NCBI GenBank assembly: GCA_003349885.1
Contig: QFXC01000004.1
Span: 40,399-104,398 of the forward strand
Direction: 5' to 3'
From: an endosymbiont of Galathealinum brachiosum
Lineage (GTDB): Bacteria; Pseudomonadota; Gammaproteobacteria; SZUA-229
Length of the DNA: 64,000 bases
Shown: piece by piece, positions 20,629-30,713 of the stretch
Position numbering within the stretch: position 1 is the stretch's first letter
Layout: each line of letters starts with the position of its first letter
The notes under the pieces: model-generated
The model's database searches: none
What the model was told of the DNA's origin: nothing
The model's input: only the letters and a program-made list of their open reading frames with translations
Translations under genes and position numbers: made by a program

Positions 20629-21366
20629 ATGGACAACTTAAAAGCTTATTCTGTCTGGGATGCCAATATCCGTTGGTTTCACTGGATCAATCTTGTGTGT
20701 GTTCTCGGGTTGATTGCTGTGGGTGTGGTTATACTCAATGCAAAGGGGCTTGGTGTAGCCACTGAAGGTAAGATTCTATTAAAAACCGTACACGTCTGGA
20801 TTGGTTATGTTTTTGCAACTAACCTGCTGTGGAGACTGATCTGGACATTTATCGGTGGCCAATATGCACGCTGGCGATCAATTTTGCCCGGTGGGCAGGG
20901 TTATATGAATGAAGTGCAGGGTTATATCGCTGATTTAAAAGCGGGTAGGCCACGTCAGTACCTCGGGCATAACCCGCTCGGTCGTATTGCTGTTACTCTT
21001 CTCCTTTGTCTTCTGTTTGTGCAGGCTATCACTGGCCTGGTTCTGGCAGGCACAGATATTTTTTATCCTCCAATTGGTTCGTGGATTGCTAACTGGATAG
21101 CTAACCCTGGTGTAGACCCGGCAACTCTCGTGCCCTACGCGAAAGAAATGTATGATCCGGTTGCCTATGATGCAATGCGCTCATTCCGTAAGCCATTTAT
21201 TACAATTCATTATTATGGTTTTTACATACTACTTGGTTTCGCGCTGGTACATATTCTCGCAGTTGTTATAACTGAATTACGAGAAGGTGGTAATCTTATA
21301 TCTGCGATGTTTACAGGTAAAAAGATTTTAAGTGAGACACCTGCTGATAAGAGAAAAATAGATTAA
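20629..21366 (+). CDS. Membrane cytochrome b561-type (cytochrome b/b6 family)
   Basis: The protein is 245 aa with four hydrophobic helices in the fold of the hydrogenase/formate dehydrogenase cytochrome b subunits. Four histidines suited to bind two b haems are H18 (RWFHW), H55 (TVHVW), H194 (ITIHYY) and H208 (ALVHI). It would pass electrons between the quinone pool and a periplasmic or cytoplasmic partner. No dehydrogenase or c-type cytochrome is adjacent, so the partner must be elsewhere. ATG 20629 is chosen because the ATG five bases upstream runs into a stop within six codons and AAGGAG is well spaced. A perfect inverted repeat follows the gene. Confidence 0.88.
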   Translation: MDNLKAYSVWDANIRWFHWINLVCVLGLIAVGVVILNAKGLGVATEGKILLKTVHVWIGYVFATNLLWRLIWTFIGGQYARWRSILPGGQGYMNEVQGYIADLKAGRPRQYLGHNPLGRIAVTLLLCLLFVQAITGLVLAGTDIFYPPIGSWIANWIANPGVDPATLVPYAKEMYDPVAYDAMRSFRKPFITIHYYGFYILLGFALVHILAVVITELREGGNLISAMFTGKKILSETPADKRKID

Positions 21367-21376
21367 AGTGCATAGT

Positions 21377-21412
21377 CCAGCATATGGGTGATAAGTTTCA
21401 TTCATATGCTGG
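21377..21412. other. Perfect 10-bp inverted repeat between cytochrome b and cation efflux genes
   Basis: CCAGCATATG (21377-21386) and CATATGCTGG (21403-21412) are exact reverse complements with a 16-base loop. No T-run follows on either strand, so it could be a rho-independent-like barrier, an mRNA-stabilising hairpin or a regulator site for the downstream efflux gene. Confidence 0.6.
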
Positions 21413-21442
21413 CATTCAACCCAGGTTTTTAACCAGAGTTTT

Positions 21443-22303
21443 ATGAAAGATTCCGCTCAAAGAGATAAACAGGTAAGGCGCATAATCCTTATAGAGGGTC
21501 TGGCTAATCTGCTGGTTTTAATTTGCAAAATCACTGTCGGCCTTTCTACGGGATCCATGGCAATATTGGCCGATGCGATTCATTCATTAACAGATTTAAT
21601 CAACAATGTTGTTGCCTGGTTTGTAATACATTTCTCTAGCTTACCCGCTGATCGTGAACATCCATATGGACATAGAAAATTTGAGACGCTGACTGTTTTT
21701 GTTTTGGGGTCTATATTAGTGCTGTTAGCTTTTGAGTTAGCTCTCAGTGCTATAAAAAATGAAGAATCTGAAGTCGTGTCCAGTGACATTGAAATTGTTA
21801 TTATGCTTGGCGTATTAGTGATTAATATACTGGTGACCAGTTGGCAACATATGTGGGCTAAACGACTGAATTCAGATATTTTGCGTGCGGATGCCACTCA
21901 CACATTTGCTGATGTTCTTATTACCAGTGTTGTCATTGCTGGCTGGCAACTATCTGTCATGGGATATGTATGGGTTGATCGGCTGTGTGCCTTTGGTGTT
22001 GCAATTCTTGTTATCTATCTTGCTTACAAGCTGTTTAAGCGTGCAGTGCCAGTGTTATTAGATGAGTATGCTATTGATCCAGATGAATTAAGTTGCATCA
22101 TAAAAAAGGTTCATGGTGTAAAAAAAGTTTACCGAATACGTTCAAGATGGATTGGAAATGCATGTGCTGTTGATATGGTTATTTCAGTTGATCCATCATT
22201 GTCGACTGAAGAGTCACATTCAATTGCTGATAAAATAGAGTCTTTAATTGAAAAAGAATTTGATACTTCAGATATTTCTATACATGTAGAGCCAGATATT
22301 TAG
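21443..22303 (+). CDS. Cation diffusion facilitator (heavy-metal efflux) transporter
   Basis: The protein is 286 aa with six predicted helices and the C-terminal cytoplasmic ferredoxin-like domain of CDF proteins (from about residue 205). Metal-site residues are H47/D51 in helix II (DAIHSLTD) and H153/D157 in helix V (ATHTFAD). This is an HxxxD pair at both positions rather than the DxxxD of FieF helix II, a pattern usually linked to zinc-selective members. It would exchange divalent metal for protons across the inner membrane. Specificity is inferred. The Shine-Dalgarno is weak; transcription may come from the cytochrome b gene or a promoter near the 21377 inverted repeat. Confidence 0.92.
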   Translation: MKDSAQRDKQVRRIILIEGLANLLVLICKITVGLSTGSMAILADAIHSLTDLINNVVAWFVIHFSSLPADREHPYGHRKFETLTVFVLGSILVLLAFELALSAIKNEESEVVSSDIEIVIMLGVLVINILVTSWQHMWAKRLNSDILRADATHTFADVLITSVVIAGWQLSVMGYVWVDRLCAFGVAILVIYLAYKLFKRAVPVLLDEYAIDPDELSCIIKKVHGVKKVYRIRSRWIGNACAVDMVISVDPSLSTEESHSIADKIESLIEKEFDTSDISIHVEPDI

Positions 22304-22486
22304 CAGTGTGTCTGAATAAAAATGAGTAGAGTTATGAGGTGAAAACCAGACAGTCAATTTCTGCTCTTCTACTGATTGCGCATTGATAATTCATTATGTA
22401 TGACGGTTATAGAATTAATTATTATCAGTTTGTACAGGTATTGGATAATCAGTGAAGTATTAGTTATGTTTGTGTTTAAAAAAATG

Positions 22487-23002
22487 TTAAGGCTTTAATA
22501 CTTTAAGCAAAACATAAACCGCACCCGTTCCGCCGTCTTTGGGTACAGCGCTTACAAAAGCCAGTACTTCAGGAATACTTTGTAACCATTTATTCACCAT
22601 GGCTTTTAAAATGGGCTGGCTTTCATCTGAGTGATAACCCTTGCCGTGAACAATGCGTACCAGTTTATAAGAATGTTGCTGTGCATGGTCCAGAAATTCC
22701 AGTAGTGTTTTTCGTGCGTCGTCGCGACGGTAACCATGTAGATCGAGGTAATCTGAAACCTCTATTTTTCCATTTCGAATTTGTTTTAGATAGGCGTTCT
22801 GTATGCCCGGACGTTTGAATTCTAGAAAGTTTTCACATTCAGGTATGAACTCATCGCTTAAGGTGTCAGAAATATTTCTTTCCATCACCGCTTCACGCTT
22901 TTTAATGGTGTCTGGTTTGCGTTTCAGGTTGGCCTTGTTAGATGAAAGAGTCTTCACTCCCTGCATCGCTTTACTAAAAAGGCTTTCATCGTCGTCGTTC
23001 AT
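22487..23002 (-). CDS. Smr domain protein (SmrA/YdaL-like putative nuclease)
   Basis: This 171-aa protein has a charged N-terminal region (about 1-80) and a C-terminal Smr domain. Hallmarks are LDLHG (86-90) and VRIVHGKG (115-122). Stand-alone Smr proteins of this type are reported as nicking endonucleases or RNA-binding nucleases related to the MutS2 C-terminus. It is transcribed away from surE, with 68 bases between the start codons, so the two divergent genes share a short promoter region. Function in the cell is unsettled for the family. Confidence 0.88.
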   Translation of the reverse strand: MNDDDESLFSKAMQGVKTLSSNKANLKRKPDTIKKREAVMERNISDTLSDEFIPECENFLEFKRPGIQNAYLKQIRNGKIEVSDYLDLHGYRRDDARKTLLEFLDHAQQHSYKLVRIVHGKGYHSDESQPILKAMVNKWLQSIPEVLAFVSAVPKDGGTGAVYVLLKVLKP

Positions 23003-23070
23003 TGAGTTTGCTCTGTGAAAATGTTTGTATATTCTATAAAATGTATATATTACCTACTGAGTGAATTCCT

Positions 23071-23817
23071 GTGCAAATTTTATTAAGCAATGATGATGGT
23101 TATCTGGCCCCGGGCCTTGAGGTTCTGGCGACCTGCTTGTCTAAACTGGGAGACCTGTCTGTTGTAGCGCCAGATCGTAATCGCAGTGCTGCAAGTAATT
23201 CACTTACATTGTCTCGACCGTTAAATGTTCAAAAAGCGGATAATGGTTTTTATAAGGTAGATGGTACTCCAACAGACTGTGTGCATCTCGCGATTACCGG
23301 TATTTTGCAGTCAGAACCCGATATTGTTGTCTCAGGACCCAATGATGGACCGAATATGGGTGATGATGTGCTTTACTCCGGGACCGTTGCAGCGGCAACA
23401 GAAGGGCGTTTTTTAGGGTTTCCTGCCATTGCTGTTTCTATGGCTAGTTTTGATCCGCAGCATTTTGAAACTGCCTGTTGGGCGATAGAAAAATTAATTG
23501 CTAAATTACAGCAACACCCATTAACCAATGACACTATATTAAATGTAAATGTGCCTGATTTGCCGGTAGAGCAAATTAAAGGTTTTCAAAGCACACGCCT
23601 TGGAAATCGACATAAATCTTCAGGGGTTATTAAGCAAATTAACCCTCGAGGTGAATCAGTTTACTGGGTTGGCCCACCTGGTGAAGAGCAGGATGCGGGT
23701 GAGGGCACCGATTTTTATGCTGTAAAACAGGGTTTTATTTCAGTTACCCCTTTGCAGATTGATTTAACACGGTATGATAGCCTGCAAAATTTAAATCAAT
23801 GGCTTACCGAGTTATAA
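23071..23817 (+). CDS. surE: 5'/3'-nucleotidase SurE
   Basis: This metal-dependent nucleoside monophosphate phosphatase of the stationary-phase survival locus has 248 aa, the family length. The N-terminal LLSNDDGY supplies D8/D9, and the NRS and SGPNDGPNMGDDV segments complete the active site. The start is GTG at 23071; the next in-frame Met lies well inside conserved sequence. It is first in surE-pcm-yqaA-nlpD-rpoS, an arrangement conserved across Gammaproteobacteria. Confidence 0.95.
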   Translation: MQILLSNDDGYLAPGLEVLATCLSKLGDLSVVAPDRNRSAASNSLTLSRPLNVQKADNGFYKVDGTPTDCVHLAITGILQSEPDIVVSGPNDGPNMGDDVLYSGTVAAATEGRFLGFPAIAVSMASFDPQHFETACWAIEKLIAKLQQHPLTNDTILNVNVPDLPVEQIKGFQSTRLGNRHKSSGVIKQINPRGESVYWVGPPGEEQDAGEGTDFYAVKQGFISVTPLQIDLTRYDSLQNLNQWLTEL

Positions 23818-23881
23818 GTCATATAGAACAATATTTAAATCTCTTGATTTTCAATGAGATAAATACAACCAGGTTTTTAAA

Positions 23882-24556
23882 GTGAATTTATCTGATCCCC
23901 GCGTGCAGGGTATAGGCATGACATCCCAGCGGACACGTGATCGACTGGTAGAGCGATTACGCAGTAAGGGAATACAGAATGAAAAAGTGCTGGAGGTTAT
24001 GCGTTCCATGCCCCGACATTTATTTATGGATGAAGCGATGAGCTCTCGTTCATATGAAGACTCTGCTTTACCTATCGGACATGGACAGACTATTTCCCAG
24101 CCATTTATTGTTGCACGAATGACTGAAGTAATACTCAGCCGGGGGATACCGGATGCGGTGCTAGAAGTCGGTACCGGCTCAGGTTATCAGGCAGCAATTT
24201 TGTCTCAGTTAGTTCCAAAGGTTTATTCTGTAGAACGTATCGTTGCTTTGCAGACTCAGGCGCGTGAGCGTTACCATATGCTGGGCATACATAACATTTC
24301 ACTTAAACACTCAGATGGCTCCTGGGGCTGGCCACAACATGCCCCATATAAAGCCATTATCGTCACTGCTGCACCGGAAACGGTTCCTCAGGGTTTGCTC
24401 GATCAGCTGGATATTGGCGGTATTATGGTTATTCCAGTAGGTGGTCAACAGGCAGTGCAAAAGTTATTGTTGATAACCCGTGAAGCAGATCAGTTTGTTG
24501 AAGAAGAGCTGGATGCCGTTAAATTCGTGCCATTATTAAATGGAGCGATCAGTTGA
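23882..24556 (+). CDS. pcm: Protein-L-isoaspartate O-methyltransferase
   Basis: This enzyme repairs isoaspartyl residues in ageing proteins using S-adenosylmethionine. It has 224 aa, with the SAM-binding [10 protein letters not shown] motif, the substrate-side HGQTISQP segment and the PRHLFMDEA region typical of Pcm. The start is GTG at 23882. Its TGA overlaps the TTG start of the next gene, so both are co-translated. It lies second in the surE-rpoS block. Confidence 0.95.
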   Translation: MNLSDPRVQGIGMTSQRTRDRLVERLRSKGIQNEKVLEVMRSMPRHLFMDEAMSSRSYEDSALPIGHGQTISQPFIVARMTEVILSRGIPDAVLEVGTGSGYQAAILSQLVPKVYSVERIVALQTQARERYHMLGIHNISLKHSDGSWGWPQHAPYKAIIVTAAPETVPQGLLDQLDIGGIMVIPVGGQQAVQKLLLITREADQFVEEELDAVKFVPLLNGAIS

Positions 24557-25131
24557 TCTTTGCAGGTTTATATAACAGGGCAATGGGCTGGGCCGAGCAC
24601 CCGAAGAGGGAACGTTATCTGGTTGGTGTTAGCCTTTTTGAGTCATTTATCTTCCCTTTACCCACTGCGCTCTTAATGATTCCGATGGTAATAGCGACGC
24701 CAGACAAAGCGATACGTCTGGCGACGATTACCACCTTGATGTCAGTTTTTGGTGCAGCAATTGGTTACCTGTTAGGTTGGGGTGCAATGAGTGTTATTGA
24801 GCCCTGGATAACAGAAATGGGCTGGTTGCCACAACTGGAAAGTGCTCGTCTTGAATTTGTTAAATATGGCGTGCTCGCTGTTGGGATTGGCGCTTTTACA
24901 CCCGCGCCCTTTAAAATATTTACGATTACTGCCGGCATGCTCTCCATGTCTTTTATTCCATTTCTGCTGGTTTCACTCGTAGGACGAGCCGCGCATTTTT
25001 ATATGATTGCTTTATTAATGGCCTGGGCAGGTCCCAAAATGGAACCTGTGGTACGTAAATACATCGAATGGTTAGGTTGGGCTGTCATACTTCTGGCGGT
25101 TGTTGGTTTTTTAATACACAAGTATATATAA
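24553..25131 (+). CDS. YqaA/DedA-like SNARE-associated membrane protein
   Basis: The protein is 192 aa with four to five hydrophobic segments and the [18 protein letters not shown] plus [16 protein letters not shown] motifs that define YqaA, a small member of the DedA/SNARE-associated (PF09335) family. Some family members act as lipid scramblases or support membrane potential; the role of this subgroup is not settled. The TTG start overlaps the pcm stop; an in-frame ATG 10 codons later is the alternative. It lies between pcm and nlpD, as in many Gammaproteobacteria. Confidence 0.88.
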   Translation: MIFAGLYNRAMGWAEHPKRERYLVGVSLFESFIFPLPTALLMIPMVIATPDKAIRLATITTLMSVFGAAIGYLLGWGAMSVIEPWITEMGWLPQLESARLEFVKYGVLAVGIGAFTPAPFKIFTITAGMLSMSFIPFLLVSLVGRAAHFYMIALLMAWAGPKMEPVVRKYIEWLGWAVILLAVVGFLIHKYI

Positions 25132-25136
25132 ATAAT

Positions 25137-26168
25137 TTGAGATATAAGATCCATAAAATCAGATTTAAATTACTATTAACCATACTGGTTAGCCTGTTAT
25201 CAGGTTGCGGGGAAATGCCTAAGCGCTGGGACCCGCAGGGTTATACTGTAAAACGTGGCGATACGCTTTATTCCATAGCCTGGCGTTATGAAAAGGATTT
25301 TCGACAGGTTGCCGAAATCAATAATATTCAGTCTCCCTATGCAATTTATCCCGGGCAGCGTCTGCGAATGCAGCCAGCAGATAAAGATGGGACGACGACG
25401 GATGAAATCAGACCTCAGGTATTAACTGAACCGGAAACCGGTAAGGCTATTGTAATTGAAACGCCTGAAGAGCAAGCAGTTGTAGCCTCGGCAACTGTGA
25501 GTAGAAAGAAAGCATCTCATGCAACGGTACAGAAAAATGACACACTGTATGGAATTGCCCGCCGTGAAGGTTATAGTCATCATCAGTTAGCCAGATGGAA
25601 TCATCTGCAGCCTCCTTATGCATTAAAACCGGGTCAGAAATTACGCCTTAGTCCAACTGCTAATTCTTTAGGCGGTCAATCAACGTCTATTGCCGCGGTT
25701 AAGCCGGTAACTAAACCGATTACCAGTTCGTTAAGAAGTACATCAGTGAAAGCTGTGCCAATTACGGCATCTGTAAGTAAAAAGCCTTTACCTGTAAAAG
25801 TAGATCGTTGGCACTGGCCTGCTAAAGGTCGAGTCGTTAAAACTTATAAAGCGAATGAGCCATCAAGAAAAGGTATTGGTATTACGGGTAAATCAGGTCA
25901 ACCCGTTAAGGCAGCTGCTGCAGGCACGGTGGTATACAGTGGTAACGGGCTTATAAATTACGGTAACCTTGTTATTATTAAACACAGTCATTCCTTTTTA
26001 AGCGCGTATGCTTACAATCAGTCTTTACTGGTAAAAGAGGGTGATTCTGTAAAGCGTGGTCAGTCGATTGCAAGAATGGGTAAACTGAATAGTAAACCCC
26101 AGCTTCATTTTGAGATTCGTCGAAATGGAAAACCTGTGAACCCCCTACATTATCTCCCCAGGTCCTGA
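25137..26168 (+). CDS. nlpD: Lipoprotein NlpD, LysM-LysM-LytM amidase activator
   Basis: The open frame begins at 25068 inside yqaA, but a lipoprotein needs a start near the signal. TTG 25137, six bases after the yqaA stop, gives a signal of normal length with lipobox LLSGC (C24). That start is tentative, since no Shine-Dalgarno is seen. LysM domains lie at about 35-78 and 129-172, and a LytM/M23 domain at about 225-340. The catalytic zinc motifs are lost: GIGITG (246-251) stands where active enzymes have an HxxxD, and QLHFEI replaces HxHFE. This is the degenerate LytM of NlpD, which activates the division amidase AmiC. It lies directly upstream of rpoS, whose promoter in enterobacteria is within nlpD. 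Confidence 0.9.
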   Translation: MRYKIHKIRFKLLLTILVSLLSGCGEMPKRWDPQGYTVKRGDTLYSIAWRYEKDFRQVAEINNIQSPYAIYPGQRLRMQPADKDGTTTDEIRPQVLTEPETGKAIVIETPEEQAVVASATVSRKKASHATVQKNDTLYGIARREGYSHHQLARWNHLQPPYALKPGQKLRLSPTANSLGGQSTSIAAVKPVTKPITSSLRSTSVKAVPITASVSKKPLPVKVDRWHWPAKGRVVKTYKANEPSRKGIGITGKSGQPVKAAAAGTVVYSGNGLINYGNLVIIKHSHSFLSAYAYNQSLLVKEGDSVKRGQSIARMGKLNSKPQLHFEIRRNGKPVNPLHYLPRS

Positions 26169-26415
26169 AGAAGTTAGTCAAAACCACCCAAATGGGTTAG
26201 TTGTCAAATAAAAACAGACAAAAATAGGTAAAATTGGACGAAATATATAAAAAAAGTCATTTATTTCTTGTTTTATGCTTTAATTTGGATTACAAAGGAT
26301 ACATAAGTTAGTGATTTAAATGAACTTATTATTCTTTTCTAATATAACGAGGGACTTATATAAAACAATCTAGACCTAAATTATAATAATCTAGCTCACG
26401 TGGGGAGGGCTACAT

Positions 26416-27456
26416 ATGACTGCAATTTGTGAAAAAAAACTACCAGAAGAATTAGAGCAAGCAGGACTAAAGGTTGAGGATGATAACCAGGAAATGTGTC
26501 TTGACGATATCGTTAAAGATGAGGAACTGGAATCAACTAAAAATATTGTAAAGGAATCAAAAACAGCAGCAAAAACAACAGCTGCTAAAAAGAAATATAC
26601 TGCAGGAAGCGTTAACAGAAAGGAAATGGATGCAACTCGATTGTATCTTCGTGAAATTGAATTCTCACCATTATTAACTGCGAAAGAAGAAGTTTACTAT
26701 TCGCGTCTGTCTCGAAAAGGGGTCGGGTCAGCACGTAAGAAGATGATTGAATGCAATCTTCGACTGGTAGTAAAAATAGCTCGTCGCTATATGAATCGTG
26801 GTTTAGCATTACTGGATCTGATTGAAGAGGGGAATCTGGGTTTAATCAGAGCAGTAGAAAAGTTTGATCCGGAAAAAGGCTTCCGTTTCTCTACTTATGC
26901 AACATGGTGGATTCGTCAGACCATTGAACGCGCGTTGATGAATCAAACTCGTACAATACGCCTCCCCATACATGTTATTAAAGAACTTAATGTTTATTTG
27001 CGTGCTTCTCGTAAACTGGAGCAAACAATTGAGCATGAGCCTACGGCTGATGAAATAGCTAAACTGGTTGACCGCCCTGTAGCAAATGTTGAAAAGATGC
27101 TGGGTTTACGTGACCGTGTTTCATCTGTTGATGTTCCTGTTGGTAAGGAAAATGACCGCCCACTACTGGAAATTATTCCAGATCAGGCAAATCCTGAACC
27201 ATCTTCAATTTTACAGAATGAAGATGTAATGGCTAATCTTGAAATGTGGTTAAACCAGTTAGATGAAAAACAACGTCAGGTTGTAGTTCGCCGTTTTGGT
27301 TTACATGGTTATGAGCGTACAACACTGGAAGAAGTGGGTCGTGAATTAGGTGTAACACGTGAACGTGTACGTCAGATTCAGATGGATGCACTGCGTCATT
27401 TACGCAAAATTCTGGAAAGCCATGGTTTCTCAGAAGAGTTATTGCTTAATGATTAA
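26416..27456 (+). CDS. rpoS: RNA polymerase sigma factor RpoS
   Basis: This is the stationary-phase and general stress sigma factor of the sigma-70 family group 2, 346 aa (E. coli 330). Region 1.2 starts [12 protein letters not shown], region 2 holds [20 protein letters not shown] and [11 protein letters not shown], and region 4 holds the helix-turn-helix [20 protein letters not shown]. The N-terminal 55 residues are lysine- and alanine-rich and not conserved. A strong GGGAGGG Shine-Dalgarno precedes the ATG. The 247-base leader after nlpD is AT-rich, in line with a long regulated 5' untranslated region. A good terminator follows. Confidence 0.97.
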   Translation: MTAICEKKLPEELEQAGLKVEDDNQEMCLDDIVKDEELESTKNIVKESKTAAKTTAAKKKYTAGSVNRKEMDATRLYLREIEFSPLLTAKEEVYYSRLSRKGVGSARKKMIECNLRLVVKIARRYMNRGLALLDLIEEGNLGLIRAVEKFDPEKGFRFSTYATWWIRQTIERALMNQTRTIRLPIHVIKELNVYLRASRKLEQTIEHEPTADEIAKLVDRPVANVEKMLGLRDRVSSVDVPVGKENDRPLLEIIPDQANPEPSSILQNEDVMANLEMWLNQLDEKQRQVVVRRFGLHGYERTTLEEVGRELGVTRERVRQIQMDALRHLRKILESHGFSEELLLND

Positions 27457-27492
27457 TATCGAATAACTAATAACTATAATCGTTGTATTATT

Positions 27493-27518
27493 AGGGAGGC
27501 TTTTAGCCTCCCTTTTTT
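27493..27518 (+). terminator. Intrinsic terminator after rpoS
   Basis: AGGGAGGC (27493-27500) pairs perfectly with GCCTCCCT (27506-27513) around a five-base loop, followed by a T tract to 27518. It lies 36 bases after the rpoS stop and closes the surE-rpoS block. Confidence 0.9.
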
Positions 27519-27557
27519 ATGGGGGTTATCTTAATAATTTTAAGAGTTAGCTAAACT

Positions 27558-27926
27558 CTATAATATTATTCCAGCTATAACCACTCTATCTTCAGACACC
27601 AGTACATTATAGGTTCTGCAGCATGCACCTGAATCCATAAACTCAACGCCTATTCCCAGCTCAATGGCAGTGGCATAACTAGAGGGGTGTGGAAACGTCA
27701 GTGATTTACCTGTGCCGATTAAAATAACTTCGGGTTTATGTTGAACTAACTCCTGCCAGTTCTCAGGAGTCAGTTCATCTATATGTTTAATTCCCCAGTC
27801 AGCAATGAGCAGGTTGTTGCCAACAATCAGGCTGTTACTGTAAGTCTGGCTGTTAACATCAATTGTATTTTCGGTAAATGAACGAATGACATTGGTACCA
27901 ATAGCATAATCTTCGCTAAATTTCAT
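27558..27926 (-). CDS. Mth938-like (DUF498/Xcc1710) domain protein
   Basis: The protein is 122 aa, the whole length of a Mth938-like fold. The ILIGTGKSLTFPHP motif and the central strand pattern IVGNNLLIADW match the family, whose mitochondrial relative NDUFAF3 assists complex I assembly. The bacterial role is unknown. It is transcribed toward the rpoS terminator, and divergently from hom, next to which this family is often found. Confidence 0.88.
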   Translation of the reverse strand: MKFSEDYAIGTNVIRSFTENTIDVNSQTYSNSLIVGNNLLIADWGIKHIDELTPENWQELVQHKPEVILIGTGKSLTFPHPSSYATAIELGIGVEFMDSGACCRTYNVLVSEDRVVIAGIIL

Positions 27927-28076
27927 TTTTGCCTTTTACTCTTTAATGTCTGTTAATTGATTATACCACCCACATATATCTTACGGGTGTGGAATCTAAA
28001 AGCGTTTCCCTATATTATCCATTGCAATTATAGAAACATTACAAGCCAGCATGATCTGGCAGCGGAGTAAAAATAC

Positions 28077-29387
28077 ATGCAAGCCGTCAAAATTGGTTTA
28101 ATGGGCCTTGGAACTGTAGGTGGAGGCACTGCCACGGTTTTAATTAGAAACTGTGAAGAAATAGCACGTCGAGTAGGGCGTAAGCTGGAAGTCGTTCATG
28201 CAGCAGCGCGAGATATCGCTGATCAGACTATATTAGATGGTTCAAAAGTTAAGTTATCAGAAGATGCAGCCAGTGTTGTTAATGACCCTGATGTTGATAT
28301 CGTTGTAGAACTAATAGGTGGTTATTCGCCTGCTAAAGAACTGGTGCTGCAGGCAATTGAAAATGGCAAACATGTTGTTACAGCAAATAAAGCACTTATT
28401 GCAATGCACGGCACTGAAATTTTCAAAGCAGCAGAAGCAAAAGGCGTTATTGTTGCATATGAGGCAGCCGTTGCAGGTGGCATTCCTATAATTAAAGCTA
28501 TTCGTGAAGGTCTGGCCGGTAATAAAATTGAATGGCTTGCGGGTATCATTAATGGTACTGGTAATTTTATTCTGACTGAAATGCGTGATAAAGGCCGTGA
28601 TTTTGATGATGTGCTTAAAGAGGCTCAGGCTTTAGGTTATGCGGAAGCTGATCCGACCTTTGATGTTGAAGGTATTGATGCTGCGCATAAGTTAACAATA
28701 CTTGCATCGTTATCATTCGGTATACCTTTACAATTTGATAAAACGTTCACTGAAGGTATCAGCAAAATCACCCGTGAAGATGTTAATTTTGCAGAAGAGC
28801 TGGGTTATCGTATTAAACACCTTGGTATTGCACGTAAGACGGATAAAGGTATCGAGATGCGAGTTCATCCGACATTGATTCCTGAAAAACGTTTAATCGC
28901 AAATGTTGATGGTGTTATGAATGCTGTTCTGGTTAAAGCCGATGCGGTTGGTTCAACGCTTTATTATGGTGCAGGTGCAGGTGCAGAACCGACTGCGTCA
29001 GCTGTTGTTGCTGATCTAGTTGATGTTGCCAGAGCGATGGACTCAGATGTTAATGATCGTGTTGCGATGCTGGGTTTCCAGCCTGCATCTTTACAGGATA
29101 CGGCAGTAGTATCAGCAGATGATTTTGAAACTTCTTATTATGTTCGTATGCTGGCAGATGATCGTCCTGGTGTACTTGCTGATGTTACTCGAATTTTTGC
29201 TGATAATGATATTTCAATTGAAGCGGTTATTCAGAAAGAACCGGATGAAGGACAGACGCGTGCCTGTTTAATCATGATGACATCATTAATTGTTGAGAAA
29301 AATATGTCGAAAGCACTGTCTAAAATTGAAGCGTTAGATTCGATTGAAGGTGATGTAGTTAAGATACGTTTAGAACATCTTAGCTAA
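28077..29387 (+). CDS. hom: Homoserine dehydrogenase
   Basis: This enzyme reduces aspartate semialdehyde to homoserine with NAD(P)H, the branch point to threonine and methionine. At 436 aa it has the length of the ACT-containing form. A Rossmann motif GLGTVGGGT starts at residue 9, NGTGNFIL and the EADPTFDVEGIDAAHK active-site stretch follow, and a C-terminal ACT domain (about 350-430) is expected to sense threonine. A GCGGAG ribosome binding site precedes ATG. thrC, the usual downstream partner, is absent; a hairpin and the formaldehyde operon follow. Confidence 0.95.
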   Translation: MQAVKIGLMGLGTVGGGTATVLIRNCEEIARRVGRKLEVVHAAARDIADQTILDGSKVKLSEDAASVVNDPDVDIVVELIGGYSPAKELVLQAIENGKHVVTANKALIAMHGTEIFKAAEAKGVIVAYEAAVAGGIPIIKAIREGLAGNKIEWLAGIINGTGNFILTEMRDKGRDFDDVLKEAQALGYAEADPTFDVEGIDAAHKLTILASLSFGIPLQFDKTFTEGISKITREDVNFAEELGYRIKHLGIARKTDKGIEMRVHPTLIPEKRLIANVDGVMNAVLVKADAVGSTLYYGAGAGAEPTASAVVADLVDVARAMDSDVNDRVAMLGFQPASLQDTAVVSADDFETSYYVRMLADDRPGVLADVTRIFADNDISIEAVIQKEPDEGQTRACLIMMTSLIVEKNMSKALSKIEALDSIEGDVVKIRLEHLS

Positions 29388-29417
29388 AAATTTTATAAAA
29401 TTAACTATGATTAAATC

Positions 29418-29439
29418 ACTCCCTTTGCTTAAAGGGAGT
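29418..29439 (+). terminator. Hairpin after hom, possible weak terminator
   Basis: ACTCCCTTT (29418-29426) and AAAGGGAGT (29431-29439) form a perfect 9-bp stem with a GCTT loop. The following ATTAGTT is a poor U-tract, so termination may be partial or rely on other signals. Confidence 0.45.
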
Positions 29440-29593
29440 ATTAGTTAAAAAGTTAAGGAAACCTGTTAAGTATTTATAGGAATTTCTTTATCTTTAATAT
29501 TTCGATTAATATCTAGAGAACCGAAACTTCTTTTTGGTTTGCAATGTATAACTTATTTTTAAATAATACTTAATACAACCCGGGATAAATCAA

Positions 29594-30703
29594 ATGAAAA
29601 TAAAAGCAGCTGTTGCATGGGAAGCGAAGAAACCCCTGTCTATTGAAATGATAGATATTGAAGGTCCTAAAGAAGATGAGGTTTTACTTAAAGTGATCGC
29701 ATCCGGTGTTTGCCATACTGATGCTTTTACACTATCGGGAAATGACCCAGAAGGGGTTTTTCCTGTTGTTCTGGGACATGAGGGTGGTTGTGAGGTGGTT
29801 GAATGTGGCCCTGGTGTTAAAGACCTGAAACCCGGTGATCATGTAATTCCTTTGTATATACCCGAGTGTGGCGAATGTGAATATTGTCATTCACCAAAAA
29901 CTAATTTATGTCAGTCAATCGCGTCAACTGTCTGGACAGGTTTTATGCCTGACGGAACACGACGTTTTTCTATGAATGGTAAACCCATCTATCACTACAT
30001 GGGTTGTTCAACCTTTGCCGAATATACTGTGGTACCTGAAATTGCGCTTGCCAAAATTAATAAAGCTGCACCATTAGAAAAAGTCTGTTTATTGGGTTGC
30101 GGAGTAACGACAGGTATTGGTGCTGTGATAAATACGGCTAAGGTAGAGGCAGGTTCCACGGTCGCTATATTTGGTCTCGGTGGTATTGGTCTTTCCTGTA
30201 TTCAGGGAGCGGTTATGGCTAAGGCAGAACGGATTATTGCAATAGATATTAATCCTGATAAATGGCCAATTGCTAAAGCACTGGGAGCGACTGATTTTAT
30301 TAATCCGAATGAATTAAGTGGCAGTGTAACTGAAGCTATCGTTGAAATGACGAATGGTGGAGTAGATTATTCGTTTGAATGCATTGGTAATGTTCATGTA
30401 ATGCGTGAAGCGCTTGAGTGTACGCATATGGGCTGGGGTGTTTCAACTGTGATTGGTGTGGCGGGTGCAGGGCAGGAAATTTCAACGCGACCATTTCAAC
30501 TTGTAGTAGGGCGCACATGGAAAGGTTCTGCGTTTGGTGGTGTTAAAGGGCGTACTGAATTACCCGGTTATGTTGATCGTTATATGAGTGGTGAAATTGA
30601 GCTGGATAAAATGGTCACTCACAGTATGCCGTTAGAAGATATTAATCGTGCTTTTGATTTAATGCACAGTGGTGAAAGTATTCGTTCAGTTATTATCTTT
30701 TAG
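29594..30703 (+). CDS. frmA: S-(hydroxymethyl)glutathione dehydrogenase / class III alcohol dehydrogenase
   Basis: This enzyme oxidises the glutathione adduct of formaldehyde to S-formylglutathione with NAD+ and also reduces S-nitrosoglutathione. At 369 aa it has class III length. Catalytic zinc ligands C40 (GVCHTD) and H62 (LGHEGG) and structural zinc cysteines C92, C95, C98 and C106 are present. The Rossmann motif [13 protein letters not shown] follows. fghA starts 10 bases downstream, giving a two-gene detoxification operon. No frmR-type repressor gene is adjacent, so regulation differs from E. coli. Confidence 0.96.
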   Translation: MKIKAAVAWEAKKPLSIEMIDIEGPKEDEVLLKVIASGVCHTDAFTLSGNDPEGVFPVVLGHEGGCEVVECGPGVKDLKPGDHVIPLYIPECGECEYCHSPKTNLCQSIASTVWTGFMPDGTRRFSMNGKPIYHYMGCSTFAEYTVVPEIALAKINKAAPLEKVCLLGCGVTTGIGAVINTAKVEAGSTVAIFGLGGIGLSCIQGAVMAKAERIIAIDINPDKWPIAKALGATDFINPNELSGSVTEAIVEMTNGGVDYSFECIGNVHVMREALECTHMGWGVSTVIGVAGAGQEISTRPFQLVVGRTWKGSAFGGVKGRTELPGYVDRYMSGEIELDKMVTHSMPLEDINRAFDLMHSGESIRSVIIF

Positions 30704-30713
30704 AGATTTATAA

